Assembly (NCBI GenBank): GCA_020744425.1
Contig: JAGMUV010000031.1
Location: forward strand, 372,001 to 436,000
From: Dactylonectria macrodidyma
Lineage: Eukaryota > Ascomycota > Sordariomycetes > Hypocreales > Nectriaceae
Direction of reading: 5' to 3'
Length of the DNA stretch: 64,000 bases
Shown here: positions 45,581-57,100 of the stretch, one piece after another
Position numbering within the stretch: the stretch's first letter is position 1
Layout: each line of letters opens with the position of its first letter
Position numbers and translations under genes: made by a program
The notes under the pieces: model-generated
What the model saw: only the letters and a program-made list of their open reading frames with translations
Told to the model about the DNA's origin: nothing
Database searches by the model: none

Positions 45581-45791
45581 GTGCGGACCCCTAACTCTAT
45601 CAGATACACCGACAGCCTCGGGCCAGCTCCCTCCTATGCCCGTCGATATACAAAGCAGAGCAGCTGTTGAATTATTTTGAGGTATCTCGTATAGGATTCA
45701 TCGCGAAGCTGATGGAAGAAGATCTCTTTTGATGTGCGGCGGGGGGATACAGGAACTGAGTCGACACTGGCCCGTAAAACAATGATACCTA

Positions 45792-47213
45792 TTAGAGGAT
45801 TGGCGAAAGAAACTCTCCTAGATTACACCACAAGATTGGTGCGTTTACATCCCTAAGCGTCCAAAATGATCCAAGCAGACTCTGAATATAAGTATCAAAG
45901 CGTTCTGAGTGATGGATTAAACATGGCAGGCAATTATACCACCTCTCCCTCTCGCGCTTGTCATTCATCTCAAAGCAAGCCACTAATACCGGCAAAGTTA
46001 TGAAATTCATAGCCTTCTTAGTTGCCAGAGAGGTCGATTCTATTTGTGTCAGAATGGTCATAGCCATCACCCGTGCCATTTTGTCATTCACCCCGAAAGG
46101 ATATTTGAGACGATAGATGATCAACAGAGTGCAGAGCCTCATAACCTGCGCCTGGCAGAGCATGTGAGCAACCTCGATAGATGTGAAATCCGAGAAGAAG
46201 CCTTTGGGAATCAATGGCTGCCAGTCTTCTACGGCTTCCTCTACTGGATTCACGGCTTCTAAAAACTCTGGTGGATTGCGGTAATGGCCGAGGCGGAGGT
46301 TGCTATTGATCTTGCAGACATCGAAAATATATGGTAGTAAGCAAGTGCAGAGGCCAAGGTGGCGATCGGGGGGCGCCTCGGGAGCCAGCACGTGACAATA
46401 TCTGAAGGTCGGGTCCAAGCCACGAAGAAGGCAGTCGAATAGTTCAGTTATTATCAGACTCGACAGAGAAATAGACCCATCATAATCATCGAAACCGAGA
46501 GTCGATTCATAGAACGGCTTGATGAGGCGGAGAGTTTGGCGACAAGTTGTGTGGATATCGGGGACTTTTGACCAGTAGGTAAAAGTCAGGACCAGGGATC
46601 CCAACATTAGGCATTCCGAAGCCGTATGATTGTTCCAAACCCGGAACTCGCGGAGTCTTTCCGAGGCAGATGAAGCATACTGGAAAGAGGCATCGGCTTC
46701 AGAGCCATGTCTACCACTACTCTCGAATAAGGTTGGCCAGGACAATGCGCATGCTAAGAAGGCATCGTGGAGAGTAGACCCGGATCTGTGGTAGTGCGAC
46801 AGGAGGGCCTTGCGATGGCTTTCCCAGAAGCTAGGTCCCACCCAGACCTGGTCATACACGTCGTCGTTGGTGAGGAGGTCGTATACTAAATCTCGTGCTC
46901 TGGGGGCGAGGTCGTCGACCGGGGAGGGGTCTCGGCAGAGGACCGGCGCCAGGTCGGAGCAGCTACTACCCATTGCATTTTCCCCCGACGTCTCTTCAGC
47001 TTGGGACCCAAGACGTGGGCGCGGGAGTGGGCAGCGAGGTGCACGACCAGCTTTCTTCGCTGGGCGAACGTTGAGGCATTCAAAGCCTAGACGCGAACAC
47101 CGCACGCATGCTGCCAAGCATTGCGGTTTCTGACACCGCGCCTTGATAGCGTAGCATCGGTCGCAAGCGCGAGTGGTGCGGGGAGCAATGGCTTCACGTC
47201 TTGTTGAATGCAT
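45792..47213 (-). CDS. Zn2Cys6 transcription factor
   Basis: A single-exon frame of 473 residues from ATG 47213. The zinc cluster lies at residues about 17-46 with spacing CX2CX6CX8CX2CX6C; an extra Cys falls within the fourth interval. A basic Pro-rich linker (RCPLPRPRLG) follows. Residues about 120-440 are helical with repeated hydrophobic patches, like the fungal-specific regulatory domain of upstream activation factors (for example a LTNDDVYDQVWVGPSFWESH opening). Such proteins bind CGG triplets and regulate metabolism in the nucleus. The target genes are not known; the nearest neighbour is the deaminase-family gene 1 kb away, divergent. The frame is intact. Confidence 0.92.
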   Translation of the reverse strand: MHSTRREAIAPRTTRACDRCYAIKARCQKPQCLAACVRCSRLGFECLNVRPAKKAGRAPRCPLPRPRLGSQAEETSGENAMGSSCSDLAPVLCRDPSPVDDLAPRARDLVYDLLTNDDVYDQVWVGPSFWESHRKALLSHYHRSGSTLHDAFLACALSWPTLFESSGRHGSEADASFQYASSASERLREFRVWNNHTASECLMLGSLVLTFTYWSKVPDIHTTCRQTLRLIKPFYESTLGFDDYDGSISLSSLIITELFDCLLRGLDPTFRYCHVLAPEAPPDRHLGLCTCLLPYIFDVCKINSNLRLGHYRNPPEFLEAVNPVEEAVEDWQPLIPKGFFSDFTSIEVAHMLCQAQVMRLCTLLIIYRLKYPFGVNDKMARVMAMTILTQIESTSLATKKAMNFITLPVLVACFEMNDKRERERWYNCLPCLIHHSERFDTYIQSLLGSFWTLRDVNAPILWCNLGEFLSPIL

Positions 47214-47347
47214 AATACATAATACACGTTGAAGATGGATTCAACAGTCGGTGTCCAGGCGGGGCTTGTGGACGATATTACCGGCCACCAGGCGGCAGGT
47301 GGGACAGGCGGTCAGTAACGGCAACAACAATGGGCCTCTTTTTGCAT

Positions 47348-47661
47348 TACGGAGGTCCATTTCAAAAGTCATGTCCCACGCTAATGACGCCACACCCTCG
47401 CACCCCTGCTAGCTACTTAGCAGTACAAGCTCTTTGGGGCACTTGTTCCTTAGCTCCACTGTAGCTCCCTGTATATCCAGAGATCTTCAGAGGCTGACAG
47501 CGCCAGCCGCTATTTGCTAGTAGTGTTTGATGCGCTGTAGATCTCGAGCTTTTAGTGGAGGTAAGTGATGTAAAGTACCTCATGTACGACACCCACTCTG
47601 ATTGGCTGTTTAAAACGTGTGGCTTGAGAATGGGACATGACTTTTGAAATGGACCTCCGTA
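47348..47661. mobile_element. MITE copy C, diverged relative of copies A and B
   Basis: A 314-bp element with TA on both sides and TIRs starting CGGAGGTCCATTTCAAAAGT (about 29 bp). The tip CGGAGG and the block TCAAAAGTC are shared with MITE A and B at the same offsets, as is a GTGGCGTAATTAGC-like inner motif. It lies in the divergent promoter region between the Zn2Cys6 gene and the deaminase gene. Confidence 0.88.
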
Positions 47662-48201
47662 GCAGCATAACTAATAGTTACTAGGCAACGCGAGTTGACA
47701 CTATTTTTCCGGTACTTGAGTCCGCCACCTTATCAAGCCACCTAACTTAACCTATGTATCTACGGAGTACTGAACTAGTTAACTTGAGGAAGAAAATACC
47801 TAGCCTGAGAGGGGAAAACAACCCAGCAATGAGAAACCCCTCTCTTTATCGCCTGTTGGACACCACCTGACCTCGGAATCCTATGTAACGGCAGTCACCT
47901 TCGGCATTGCCTTAGCTCATCAGCATTAACCCCGTCCGTGCAAGGAGGGGTTACAGACCTCACGGGTTTCGAATCCAAAACAAAGGGTCCGTCCCTGTGC
48001 TTCGGGCCGTGAGCGAACCCCGCATTCTCGGAAGTCCTGAAGAAGCCGATTCCGGATACATCAGGGGGTAGGCGTATTGTAAAGGGGGTTCCTTTCGCAA
48101 CTCTTCACACTTTGTGAGGCTGAGACCACTACCTCGTAACGCAGTAATTATTCATTCCTCCCGCCTCGATTATCCCCGCCAACCCCCAGAGTGTGCTCGT
48201 C
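47662..48201. other. promoter side of the deaminase-family gene
   Basis: Non-coding. A GGTTTCGAATCC stretch near 47967 resembles a tRNA B box, but no cloverleaf can be built. Confidence 0.4.
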
Positions 48202-49253
48202 ATGGCCAATACCGAGATCCCCATCGAGGCTTTCATCGCCGACATGCCCAAGGCTGAACTCCATGTCCACCTCGAAGCTTGTCCCACGGCCCCAGTCCTA
48301 ACAAAAATTGCGGAGCGAAACAACCTTCCCGTTCCAGCAGACATATATGTCCTCGATCCAACCGACACTTCTCCCCCGCCATTTCACGATTTCGTCTCCT
48401 TCCAGGCCATTTTCAAGAGCCATCTCGCTCTGCTGCAGACAGAAGTCGATTTCCAAGACATCGCCTTGGACTACCTCACCAAAGCCAGTGCCGAAAATAT
48501 CAAACATGTCGAGCTCTTTTTCGGACCGCAGTACCACACCTCTCGTGGCGTGCCTTTCCCCACCGTCGTCGGCGGGTTCATCTCCGCCATACAGTTTGCG
48601 CACCGGACTCTTGGCATCTCGGCGTCTCTCGTCATGTGCATCGATCGCGAGGAATCCGTCGCCTTTGGCATGGCCACCCTCGCCTCCGCCATCCCGTACA
48701 GGACTACATCGTCGGCGTAGGCCTCGATGGAGTCATGGCCGACAACCCGCCAAGTAAGTTCGCGTCTGTCTTCCAACGTGCACACCGCGAAGGCTTCCGA
48801 ATCACATGTCACTGCGACGTCGATTATCCCTTCACCGTCGACCATGTCAGAGAGGCCTTGACGGAACTACCAGTGGACCGCATTGACCACGGTGCCAACG
48901 CCAACGAATCTGAGGAGGTAATCAACCTCTTGTTGGCCAAGAACATTGGCATGACAGGGTGCCCCATGTCCAATGCCGTTTCGTCGCCCGACTTGAAAAT
49001 CCCCGAGCTTTTGTCGCTGCTTCGTCGTGGCGTAAAAGTGACCATCAACTGCGATGCCCCAGGTTATTTCCATGCGTACCTGAATAAGACCTTAGTGACG
49101 GTTACGAGCAACGTCAACGTCACGCGAAAGGATCTCATTCAGTTCCAACGAAACGCTTTCAACATTAGCTGGATATCGGCTCGGAGGAGAGACCAGTTCC
49201 TTCAAATGCTAGATGAGTATGAAGAGAAGGCACTCGGAAGTGCACCGCTGTAG
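48202..49253 (+). CDS. adenosine/adenine deaminase-family protein, one-base frameshift
   Basis: From ATG 48202 the frame runs to about 48698, then continues in the next frame to 49253, giving about 350 residues in total. A single missing base near 48698-48702 explains the shift; no intron there fits. Family motifs are the metal-binding HVHLEA near residue 20, HVELFFGPQYHTSRGVPF, GVGLDG...NPPSKF, DRIDHGANANESEE and CPMSN. The segment that normally holds the HAGE catalytic glutamate reads CHCDVDYP, and the late SDDP-type motif reads NCDAPGYF. The TIM-barrel fold is clear, but classical purine deamination is uncertain. The frameshift may be a real lesion or an assembly error. Confidence 0.85.
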
Positions 49254-50169
49254 TATAGGGTTGTTGAGATGAGTTACGGGGGGGGGTTGTGAGGCGAGGT
49301 AAGGTGCCTGGTTGAATGTGGTGGGGACTAGTATTGCATCACTTGCACTGAAGAGCCTTGTAGTTACGAGTGGGCCGGCATGGTTTTAGTTGGTGATCTA
49401 GAAGTAGATTGAATAACAGAGCTGATTATTCCCGGCGTGGCTTTGTTTTATACCTCTAATTGTGCTCTGTGCCCCTTACTTATAACCAAGTAGCAGGAGT
49501 CTAACGAGCAGTGTGAGCCAGATGCAGTCGGAGAAGAATTACACTCGACTCAAGACTAAGTATACGCAGGTCAAGACAGAGAATACACAGATGTGCGAGG
49601 ACTAGCTTGTAAACAGAAGCGATGTAGAGCAGGCAGAGGCTATTTGAGAGGACATTTTGGACTTGGCCAAGTTACCTTCGGGGCTGTTTGAGAGCTTGAC
49701 GCTTTTAAACATACTGATGAGTCTCTTGTAAAAGATCAGGCTTTCTATCCATATTCCATACTCCATACAGGCCCGTATGGAATATGGAATATGGAATGCA
49801 CCTCGTATGGAAGCTTATTCCATACGTATGGAATACAAAAAATGACGTCATCTCTCACACTGCCACTATCGTAAAGAATCAGGTTTAGGACCTCTGCAAT
49901 TCAGTAATTATACAGTGGTTTACTTGCTGTCGGCTGCAGACAGAGCTGAGATTGAAGTATGAAACAGCATAAACGATGGGTTTGGGATCACTCTGAAACA
50001 GACTGCAATAGCGGGGATAATATTTTCCGGAATAATCCATTATTCCTTACATACATGGTCTGTACATACGTCACAGATGGCTTATGAACCACGATAGAAA
50101 TCTTTAGTTAAATTTTATATATAAATCCCAACTATTTTTAATATTTAATAACTAAGTTATCTGAATTGA
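49254..50169. other. intergenic stretch with palindromic motif cluster
   Basis: Contains the GTATGGAATA cluster described separately, and a Lys/Thr/Gln-rich broken open frame at 49520-49730 of unknown origin. The right end is the 3' flank of the second Zn2Cys6 gene. Confidence 0.4.
49748..49835. repeat. cluster of GTATGGAATA/TATTCCATAC motifs
   Basis: About seven copies of the 10-mer or close variants, in both orientations, within 90 bp, forming overlapping hairpins (for example CCATATTCCATAC pairing with GTATGGAATATGG). It resembles the subterminal binding sites of a hAT or other DNA element, but no transposase or TSD is linked to it. Confidence 0.75.
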
Positions 50170-51450
50170 CTATCTATAGCTATTCGATATACCTGATTGT
50201 ATATCTGATCTGTGAGCTGCGATGAGGCCATCATCTATCAGTTCGCCGTCGTACCCAGAATAAATCATCGGGTCACCCATACCCATCATGACTTCTGGGT
50301 TAGGACATGACAGGACGTGAGGACTGACGGTGCCAAACTCTGACTCCATGAGACCCTGAAGGCCCTGAAACCCCCGAAACCCCTCATTTAAGATGTCCAT
50401 GCTGCCCGGCACGCTGGGCAGTTGGAGGAAGCGCATTGTGAGATCGCTGGGTTGAGTCTCGTCCGAGATGGAGAGCCAGGCGGAAAAACTTGGCATCGAG
50501 GGCGACTGAGAAGGGGACGTGGCCGATGCGTCGATTTCGGGCGGTAGAGGCGCGAAGTCGAACTCGCTACTGGGGGTGAAGCTCTGAGGTGATAGGACCA
50601 TGGCGTTGTTGCTGATGCAGGCGGCCTTTTGGTAGTCATGCTTAAAGTCAGAGTGATCAAGTTCTAATAGTGATGCTTGCTGCGTTTGATTATATGCGGA
50701 AGAGTCTGCGTCCTCAACCTCCTTCCTCGGGTTATTTGCTTCTTTCTGCAGCTCCTCGAGCTGGTGGGCTAGTTTAGCGATTCCGGCTTCATCTTCGGGG
50801 AATACTAAGTGAATAGAGAGGTCGACATCGCTATCGGCTCGGATGCAGCCAAGCTTCTGGACGATATTATGGATGACGGGCTGGCCCCGGTCGTTTAAAT
50901 CAGGATCACCGAGCTCCCAGGGCTGGTTATTTCGGACCATGAAGTAGAGCTTGTGGATGGCAACAGTGAGAGCGAATTGGGTGTTCTCTAGGACCTCGGC
51001 GTATCTGGTTGCATTTAAGCGCTGTGTACGTGGGCCGGTGCTCAAGGTTTCACACCACAATACTACATACCCTCGCGGCAGCTGCTTGTATTCCATCTTC
51101 TTTTTAATACCGGCAGCGCAGACCATGCCATCGTCCTTGCATCGCTTGCAGGGGAACTCGCCGTCGCACTGGTTATATTAGTTGGGACAAGATAATAATA
51201 GACGTAGGAGACAAACCTTGCTCTTCTTCATTCGACATCTTTCGCAAGCCTTCCAGACACGCCTATCCGTACTAGCACTAGGGCTCGCTTGCTTCGAGGT
51301 ATGGCGCATAGACTTGACTGACTTCGTACTTAACGACGTGCTCCTTCTGGACAGAGTCGACTTGTGAACCTTGATGGGACGAGAGGGCAAGCTACTTGAC
51401 CCCATTGCTGGTGTTGTCTGTATTGTGGGACGGATAGGTAATAGTGACAT
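50170..51450 (-). CDS. Zn2Cys6 transcription factor with split zinc cluster
   Basis: Three exons (51450-51217, 51168-51071, 51004-50170) with 48- and 66-nt introns join to 388 residues; an alternative ATG at 51405 would give 373. The zinc cluster reads CERCRMKKSK then CDGEFPCKRCKDDGMVC, divided by intron 1. The region after it (KQLPRGYAEVLENTQ, then HKLYFMVRNNQPWELG, then GQPVIHNIVQKLGCI) is strongly patterned like a conserved group of fungal regulators often labelled fluconazole-resistance-type factors. No large regulatory domain follows; the C-terminus is Ser/Pro-rich and acidic, probably an activation region. It is a nuclear DNA-binding regulator. The ABC transporter 2.7 kb away is a possible but unproven target. 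Confidence 0.92.
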
Positions 51451-54138
51451 CCAGTCAAGATATATGGTGTGCAAGTACAAGGTATTACGTGTCCGTAAGT
51501 GGGTGGAAGAGGTAAGAGGATGGATGGATTAGGAACCGACCACCCGGGAAGGAGGATGTATAAAAATAAGAGGAAGCTGCTTAGAAAGAAGAAAGGCCGA
51601 AGAGGGAAAAGGTCAATAGTACAGAAGCAGGTCAGCGAGCTTATAGATAGGGGAAGTTGTGGACACATATAAACGCGCGAGCTGGATGAGGCCAGACTGC
51701 AAAACACGCATCGCCGTGGACGTCTAGTCCACCCAGGGTAAGGCACAGAAAAGCTATGATACTTGATGCAGATGGAATGCAAGCTAATTACTCCATGGAT
51801 GATGGGATAGGGTGCATGGTCCTTATTTCCTTGTTGATTGATTCCATCCCACAATCCCACCCGTTGGAGCCCGTGCTTGGCGTGCCATGACCTGGCATGG
51901 GCCCCACGATTCGGTGCCGGTATGCGGTTGCGGAAATGATATCATCTGGTACGTACTTATGAATTGTTTCCATTCAGACGAATCAGGTCCTCAAGGTTAC
52001 GAGTTAGACTCGAAAAGTGTTCGTATTTCACTGAGACACCAGGTGGCAACAGGGTCAAAGCGTTGACGGACTCGGCGTTTCTTTGACAGAACGAGGATAA
52101 ATTCAAGGGACCAAGCCGAACGCCCTGAAATTATCCAGGTTTGGCCATCTCCCTGTTTCATTCCGCGCTAAGCTCGAGAAGCTCGAAAATCGGTTGAAGT
52201 GCCCAATTTGAGGTTCAAAGTTTAACCGACTCTTTGTTAATGCATGGATATCCTGAATGTCTCATTTCAATGCTGTCCTATGATAGCCCTTGGGATGCCA
52301 TAAGGCGGCATTCCAGGGGATCGAATGGCGTGCCCTTCTAACCCATTACGACCACTGGTCCGTTGATCACCACGTCTGGAACATCTTGGATGTTATTATT
52401 TTGCGGGCGCTTGGCTGGGGCTGCGACCCGATCTTGCTTTCTATTGGTTATGAGTCCAAGATTGTCCACCGTTTGAGAGCTTGAGGGTCACGCTAATTAA
52501 ATGCTGGCCAGGGAGGGTCTTTGAAACCAAGACCGCCCAAGGTTTCCCGGGGTATTGGTTTTGATGTTTCGCTGGTCTTTCGCTCCGCTTCCTTGGAACT
52601 GGAACCGGGACCACAGAACCAGACACCAGCCTCTTTCGAAGGCGCGAAGTTCCGTCGTCTCTAGGTTGGATTAACTTGTGTCGGATCCAGGCGACGGTAT
52701 TGGTCAGCGAAGCCATCTCCTAAGAATAGGTGTGGTGTGGGGGGGGGGGGGGGGAGGCGTTTGAATCTTTCCACATGCCGATATGCCATGCACCGTAATC
52801 CCTTGTCATTGATGCGTGTAAACAAGAAGGCCGTGCCTTGATGTCTGACTCACGCCACGCATGGAGATGGTCCATAGTTTTGGAAATGGCGGACCGCGCT
52901 GTCATTTGTCTTAAACCTCTCTCCCTTCGAGTCAACCTTGCTCGTGCCGCCAAACCTTGTTGCTACTTCTTTGCTTTTGCGCAATTGATACAACGCTTCC
53001 CAAGTTGAAGCTCCGATGCCGTTCAGGATTCACTCTCATACCAGACACGTAATAATATCAAGATCAAAATACGCAATATTCAATTGAAACCCTCTCACCC
53101 TCCTTCGAAGCTTTACCGGTATTAGCCGTCCAAAATTGAATTTACCATTACCATCAAACATATCTTAGCGCCGGAGTTTACATAGTTGATCTCAGTACGA
53201 GGTCGGAGTTTAAGACCCTTGCCGCAGACCTCAAAAAGTCCCATAATTTACGTAGGCATCCCACATTCTCATCACGACTAAAAGGCGACTAAAGCGCCCC
53301 TCCTCAGCTCCGGCGATACTAACACCAAACAGCCTCAAGTTGGCAGGCCACGCTTCAGCTGCTTAGGATAGGATGCTAAAACCTTGGGGAAATTGGCCTT
53401 CAAGCAGGCCTGTCACACAGTCCAGCGAGGCTAGATTTATCAGCGGATGAGGAACAACGTGGCGCTTCTGGGAGACACGAGCAGAAAAGCTTAGAACGGT
53501 AAGGTGTTGAGAAGGAGGCGATCAGCCAGCCGGTCGGGGAGTGCGAAGCCCCGAAACGCCGCTTCCACCTCCCAAACTGCCGCCCGCAGGAACAAATAAT
53601 CTAAACCTGGTGGCGTGGAATGGAAGGTCAGTGAGTGGTCCAGCGAGATAGACAGCGCATTGGGCCTTACCCCTTTCATCGTAGCCCAGCCTAGGCATTC
53701 GAGTGACCAGAGGGTCTGAGCAACGTCTGCTCCAGAGCCAAATCTAATGGGTGCTAGACCGCTTGTAGCGAACTAATTAGCCGCGGACCCCTAGGTCTTT
53801 GGGGACGCTCTACAATCTGTGCCGGCAGTTGTCGGAGGAGCCCGCTGTCGGGGTTGCCATAGCCCTGAGAGACCCGCTCCACCGGCATGGGCACCTATGA
53901 TACGTGTTGATGGGCTAGTATGATAGTATAGGGCTGTGTCATTGATCTAAGATCTAGAGTATAAAGACAAGGAGGGTTTGCACCTTTGCGTCGTTTGTTC
54001 AATACCACACATTCCCACTATCCTCTGTCTGATCGGCAGTGTACGCATCTTATTCACACCAGACCTGGGGAAACATCCCCGTGTTGCAACAACACCCTAC
54101 TGTCTCTCTCATAGTGTGACAACACCCTCACATTTCTC
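51451..54138. other. long intergenic stretch
   Basis: No convincing gene in 2.7 kb. A G-run lies at 52738-52754. A 62-codon minus-strand frame (53491-53679) faintly resembles the end of an acyl-CoA thioesterase (SISLDHSLTFH) but is too short to call. The right end holds the promoter of the ABC transporter, with a TATAAA at about 53959-53964. Confidence 0.45.
53780..53787. promoter_or_regulatory. PDRE-like site upstream of the ABC transporter
   Basis: GCCGCGGA matches seven of eight bases of the pleiotropic drug response element TCCGCGGA bound by Pdr1-type Zn2Cys6 factors. It lies about 350 bp upstream of the transporter ATG. The 8-mer is short and could be chance. Confidence 0.3.
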
Positions 54139-57100
54139 ATGTTGCAACAACAACATCCTTCAGCCGAAACCTACCCAGACGCAGCAATGCCTCCTACCAG
54201 TGCAGCAGACGGCTCTGCCGCCGACTCGGTACACACACATTCATCTTCAGACTCCCAAGAAGACACCGTCGAGATGGAAACCACCCAGACCATGTCCCAC
54301 CGCAACACGAGCATCATGCTCGACGAAGACGAGCGCATGGAGCTGCGGCGCATCGCAACCGCCATGTCGCAGCGGCGCCGTGTCTCCGTCGCCCACGCCA
54401 TCCCTGAATCGGAAAGTAGCGTCGGGCTCGTCGACCTGGCCCTGGACCCGGAGAGCAAGCTGTTCGACATGGAGAAGTGGCTGCGTGGCGTCGTCAACGA
54501 CCTCCAGAAAGAGGGCATCGCGCTCAAGCGCGCCGGCGTCGCCTACCAGAACCTCGTCGTCTCGGGCACTGGCGACGCCATGCAGGTCCAGCAGACGGTC
54601 GGCTCGTTTCTGCAGGCGCCGCTGCGGCTCGGCGAGCATTTCAGCTTTGGCAAGAAGGAGCCCAAGATGATTCTGCACAAGTCAGATGGAATTCTGCGCA
54701 GTGGCGAGCTTTTGATTGTCCTGGGACGCCCTGGTTCAGGCTGCAGTACACTGCTCAAGACCATGACGGGCCAGCTCGAGGGGTTGGATCTCGGAGAGGG
54801 ATCTCGGATTCATTACAACGGAATTCCCCAAAAGGAGATGATCAAGGAGTTTAAGGGAGAAACTACGTACAACCAGGAGGTAAGTCTCAAAACGAGAGAC
54901 GCACGCTAGACGAGACCACAAACTGACAGAGAACAGGTCGACAAGCACTTCCCCCCCCCATCTCACCGTCGGTCAGACCCTCGAATTCGCCGCAGCAGCC
55001 CGAACACCGTCGAACCGAATCCGAGACGAGTCGCGCGCTGACTTCCAGACGCAGGCGGCGAAGATCGTCATGGCTATCTGCGGCCTCAGCCATACGTATA
55101 ACACACAAAGGTCGGCAATGACTTTATCCGCGGCGTCTCGGGCGGAGAGCGCAAGCGTGTTAGCATCGCCGAGATGATGCTGGCTGGCTCTCCTTTGGCT
55201 GCGTGGGATAACAGGTACACACTCACAGGATATTCTTTGCGAAAGAGTTCAAGTTAACTGGAACAGCACCCGTGGTCTTGATTCTGCCACGGCCTTCAAA
55301 TTCGTCAACTCGCTCCGCCTCGCCTCCAACCTCAGCGGCAGCACCCACGCCGTTGCCATCTACCAGGCCAGCCAGGCCATCTACGACCTCTTTGACAAGG
55401 CTGTCGTTCTCTACGAAGGCCGCCAAATCTTCTTCGGCCCGGCCGAAGCCGCGAGGCCCTACTTTGCAAAGATGGGCTGGCACTGTCCCCAGCGCCAGAC
55501 GACAGGTGACTTCCTCACTTCCGTCACCAACCCGCAGGAGCGCGTAGCCCGAGAGGGCATGGAGAACCGCGTGCCACGGACGGCTGAGGAGTTCGAGCAG
55601 TACTGGCTGAAGTCGCCCGAGCACGAGGCCCTGCAGAAGGAGGTGCAGCAGTACGAGCAGGAGTTCCCCGTGGACGCCAACGGCCTGCACGTCAACGAGA
55701 TGCGGCATGGCAAGAATCGCTCGCAGGCCAAGCATGTCCGCCCCGAGTCGCCGTACATGATTAGCATGGCTATGCAGATCAAGCTGACGACGAAGCGGGC
55801 CTATCAGAGGATTTGGAACGACTTGTCTGCCACGGGGACGTCTGCCGTTATCAATGCCGTCTTGGCCATCATCGGGTCTGTCTTTTACGGCACGCCCAAC
55901 ACTACCGGCGGCTTCTACTCGAAGGGATCAGTGCTCTTCAACGCCATCTTGCTCAACGCTCTTACTGCCATTTCCGAAATCAACAGCCTGTACTCGCAAA
56001 GACCTATTGTGGAAAAACACGCCTCATACGCCTTTTACCATCCAGCCGCCGAAGCCATCGCCGGTATTGTAGCCGACATCCCCATCAAGTTCATCACAGC
56101 CACCGTCTTCAACATCATCATCTACTTCCTGTCGGACCTACGCCGCGAGGCCGACGCCTTCTTCCTGTTCTTCCTCGTCTCGTACATCTCCACCTTTGTC
56201 ATGAGCGCCATCTTCCGAACCCTCGCGGCTGTGACCAAGACCGTCTCGGGCGCCATGTCGCTCGCGGGTGTCATGGTGCTCGCCCTCGTAATGTACGCCG
56301 GCTTCATGATCCGCGTGCCGCAGATGCACGACTGGTTCAGCTGGATCCGCTGGATCAACCCCATCTACTACGCGTTTGAGATTCTCATCGCCAACGAGTT
56401 CCACGGCCAGCGCTACGATTGCGCCGAGTTTGTGCCTCCGTATTCGCCGCTGCAGGGCGACTCGTGGATCTGCTCGACCGTCGGCGCCGTTGCGGGCCAG
56501 CGATGGGTTTCGGGCGATGACTTCATCGAGACCAACTACGAGTACTACCACTCGCATACGTGGCGTAACTTTGGCATCCTGGTCGCGTTTCTCGTCTTCT
56601 TCATGGCGGTCTACTTTGTCGCCACCGAGATGAACTCGGCCACGGGCAGCGTCGCAGAGGTCCTAGTCTTTCGACGCGGCGCGGTCCCAGGCCATCTCAA
56701 GAACGGCGTCAAGGGTGATACGCTGCCTGATGTCTCTCGCGAGAACAATGATAACCCCTCAAACGCCTTGAACTCCACCCAGAGCGACATCTTTACCTGG
56801 CGAGACGTCAAGTACGACGTCGACATCAAGGGAACGCAGCGAACCCTGTTGAACAATGTCTCTGGATGGGTGAAGCCTGGAACACTGACTGCTCTCATGG
56901 GTGTGAGTGGTGCTGGAAAGACGACTCTTCTGGATGTTTTGGCTCAGCGAACGACGACGGGAGTCATTACCGGCGATATGTTTGTTAACGGAAAACCGTT
57001 GAATGCTAGTTTCCAGCGCAAGACTGGCTATGTTCAGCAGCAAGGTTCGCCTCCCTCCATGTTCGATAACTGCCAGCCCAACCAACTAACTCCTCGATAG

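Noticed and set aside
47940..48000. Possible tRNA gene (GGTTTCGAATCC resembles a B box)
   Set aside because: An extra T disturbs the T-loop, and no acceptor or anticodon stem can be formed.
53491..53679. Thioesterase remnant on the minus strand
   Set aside because: Only a short resemblance (SISLDHSLTFH) with no supporting sequence on either side.
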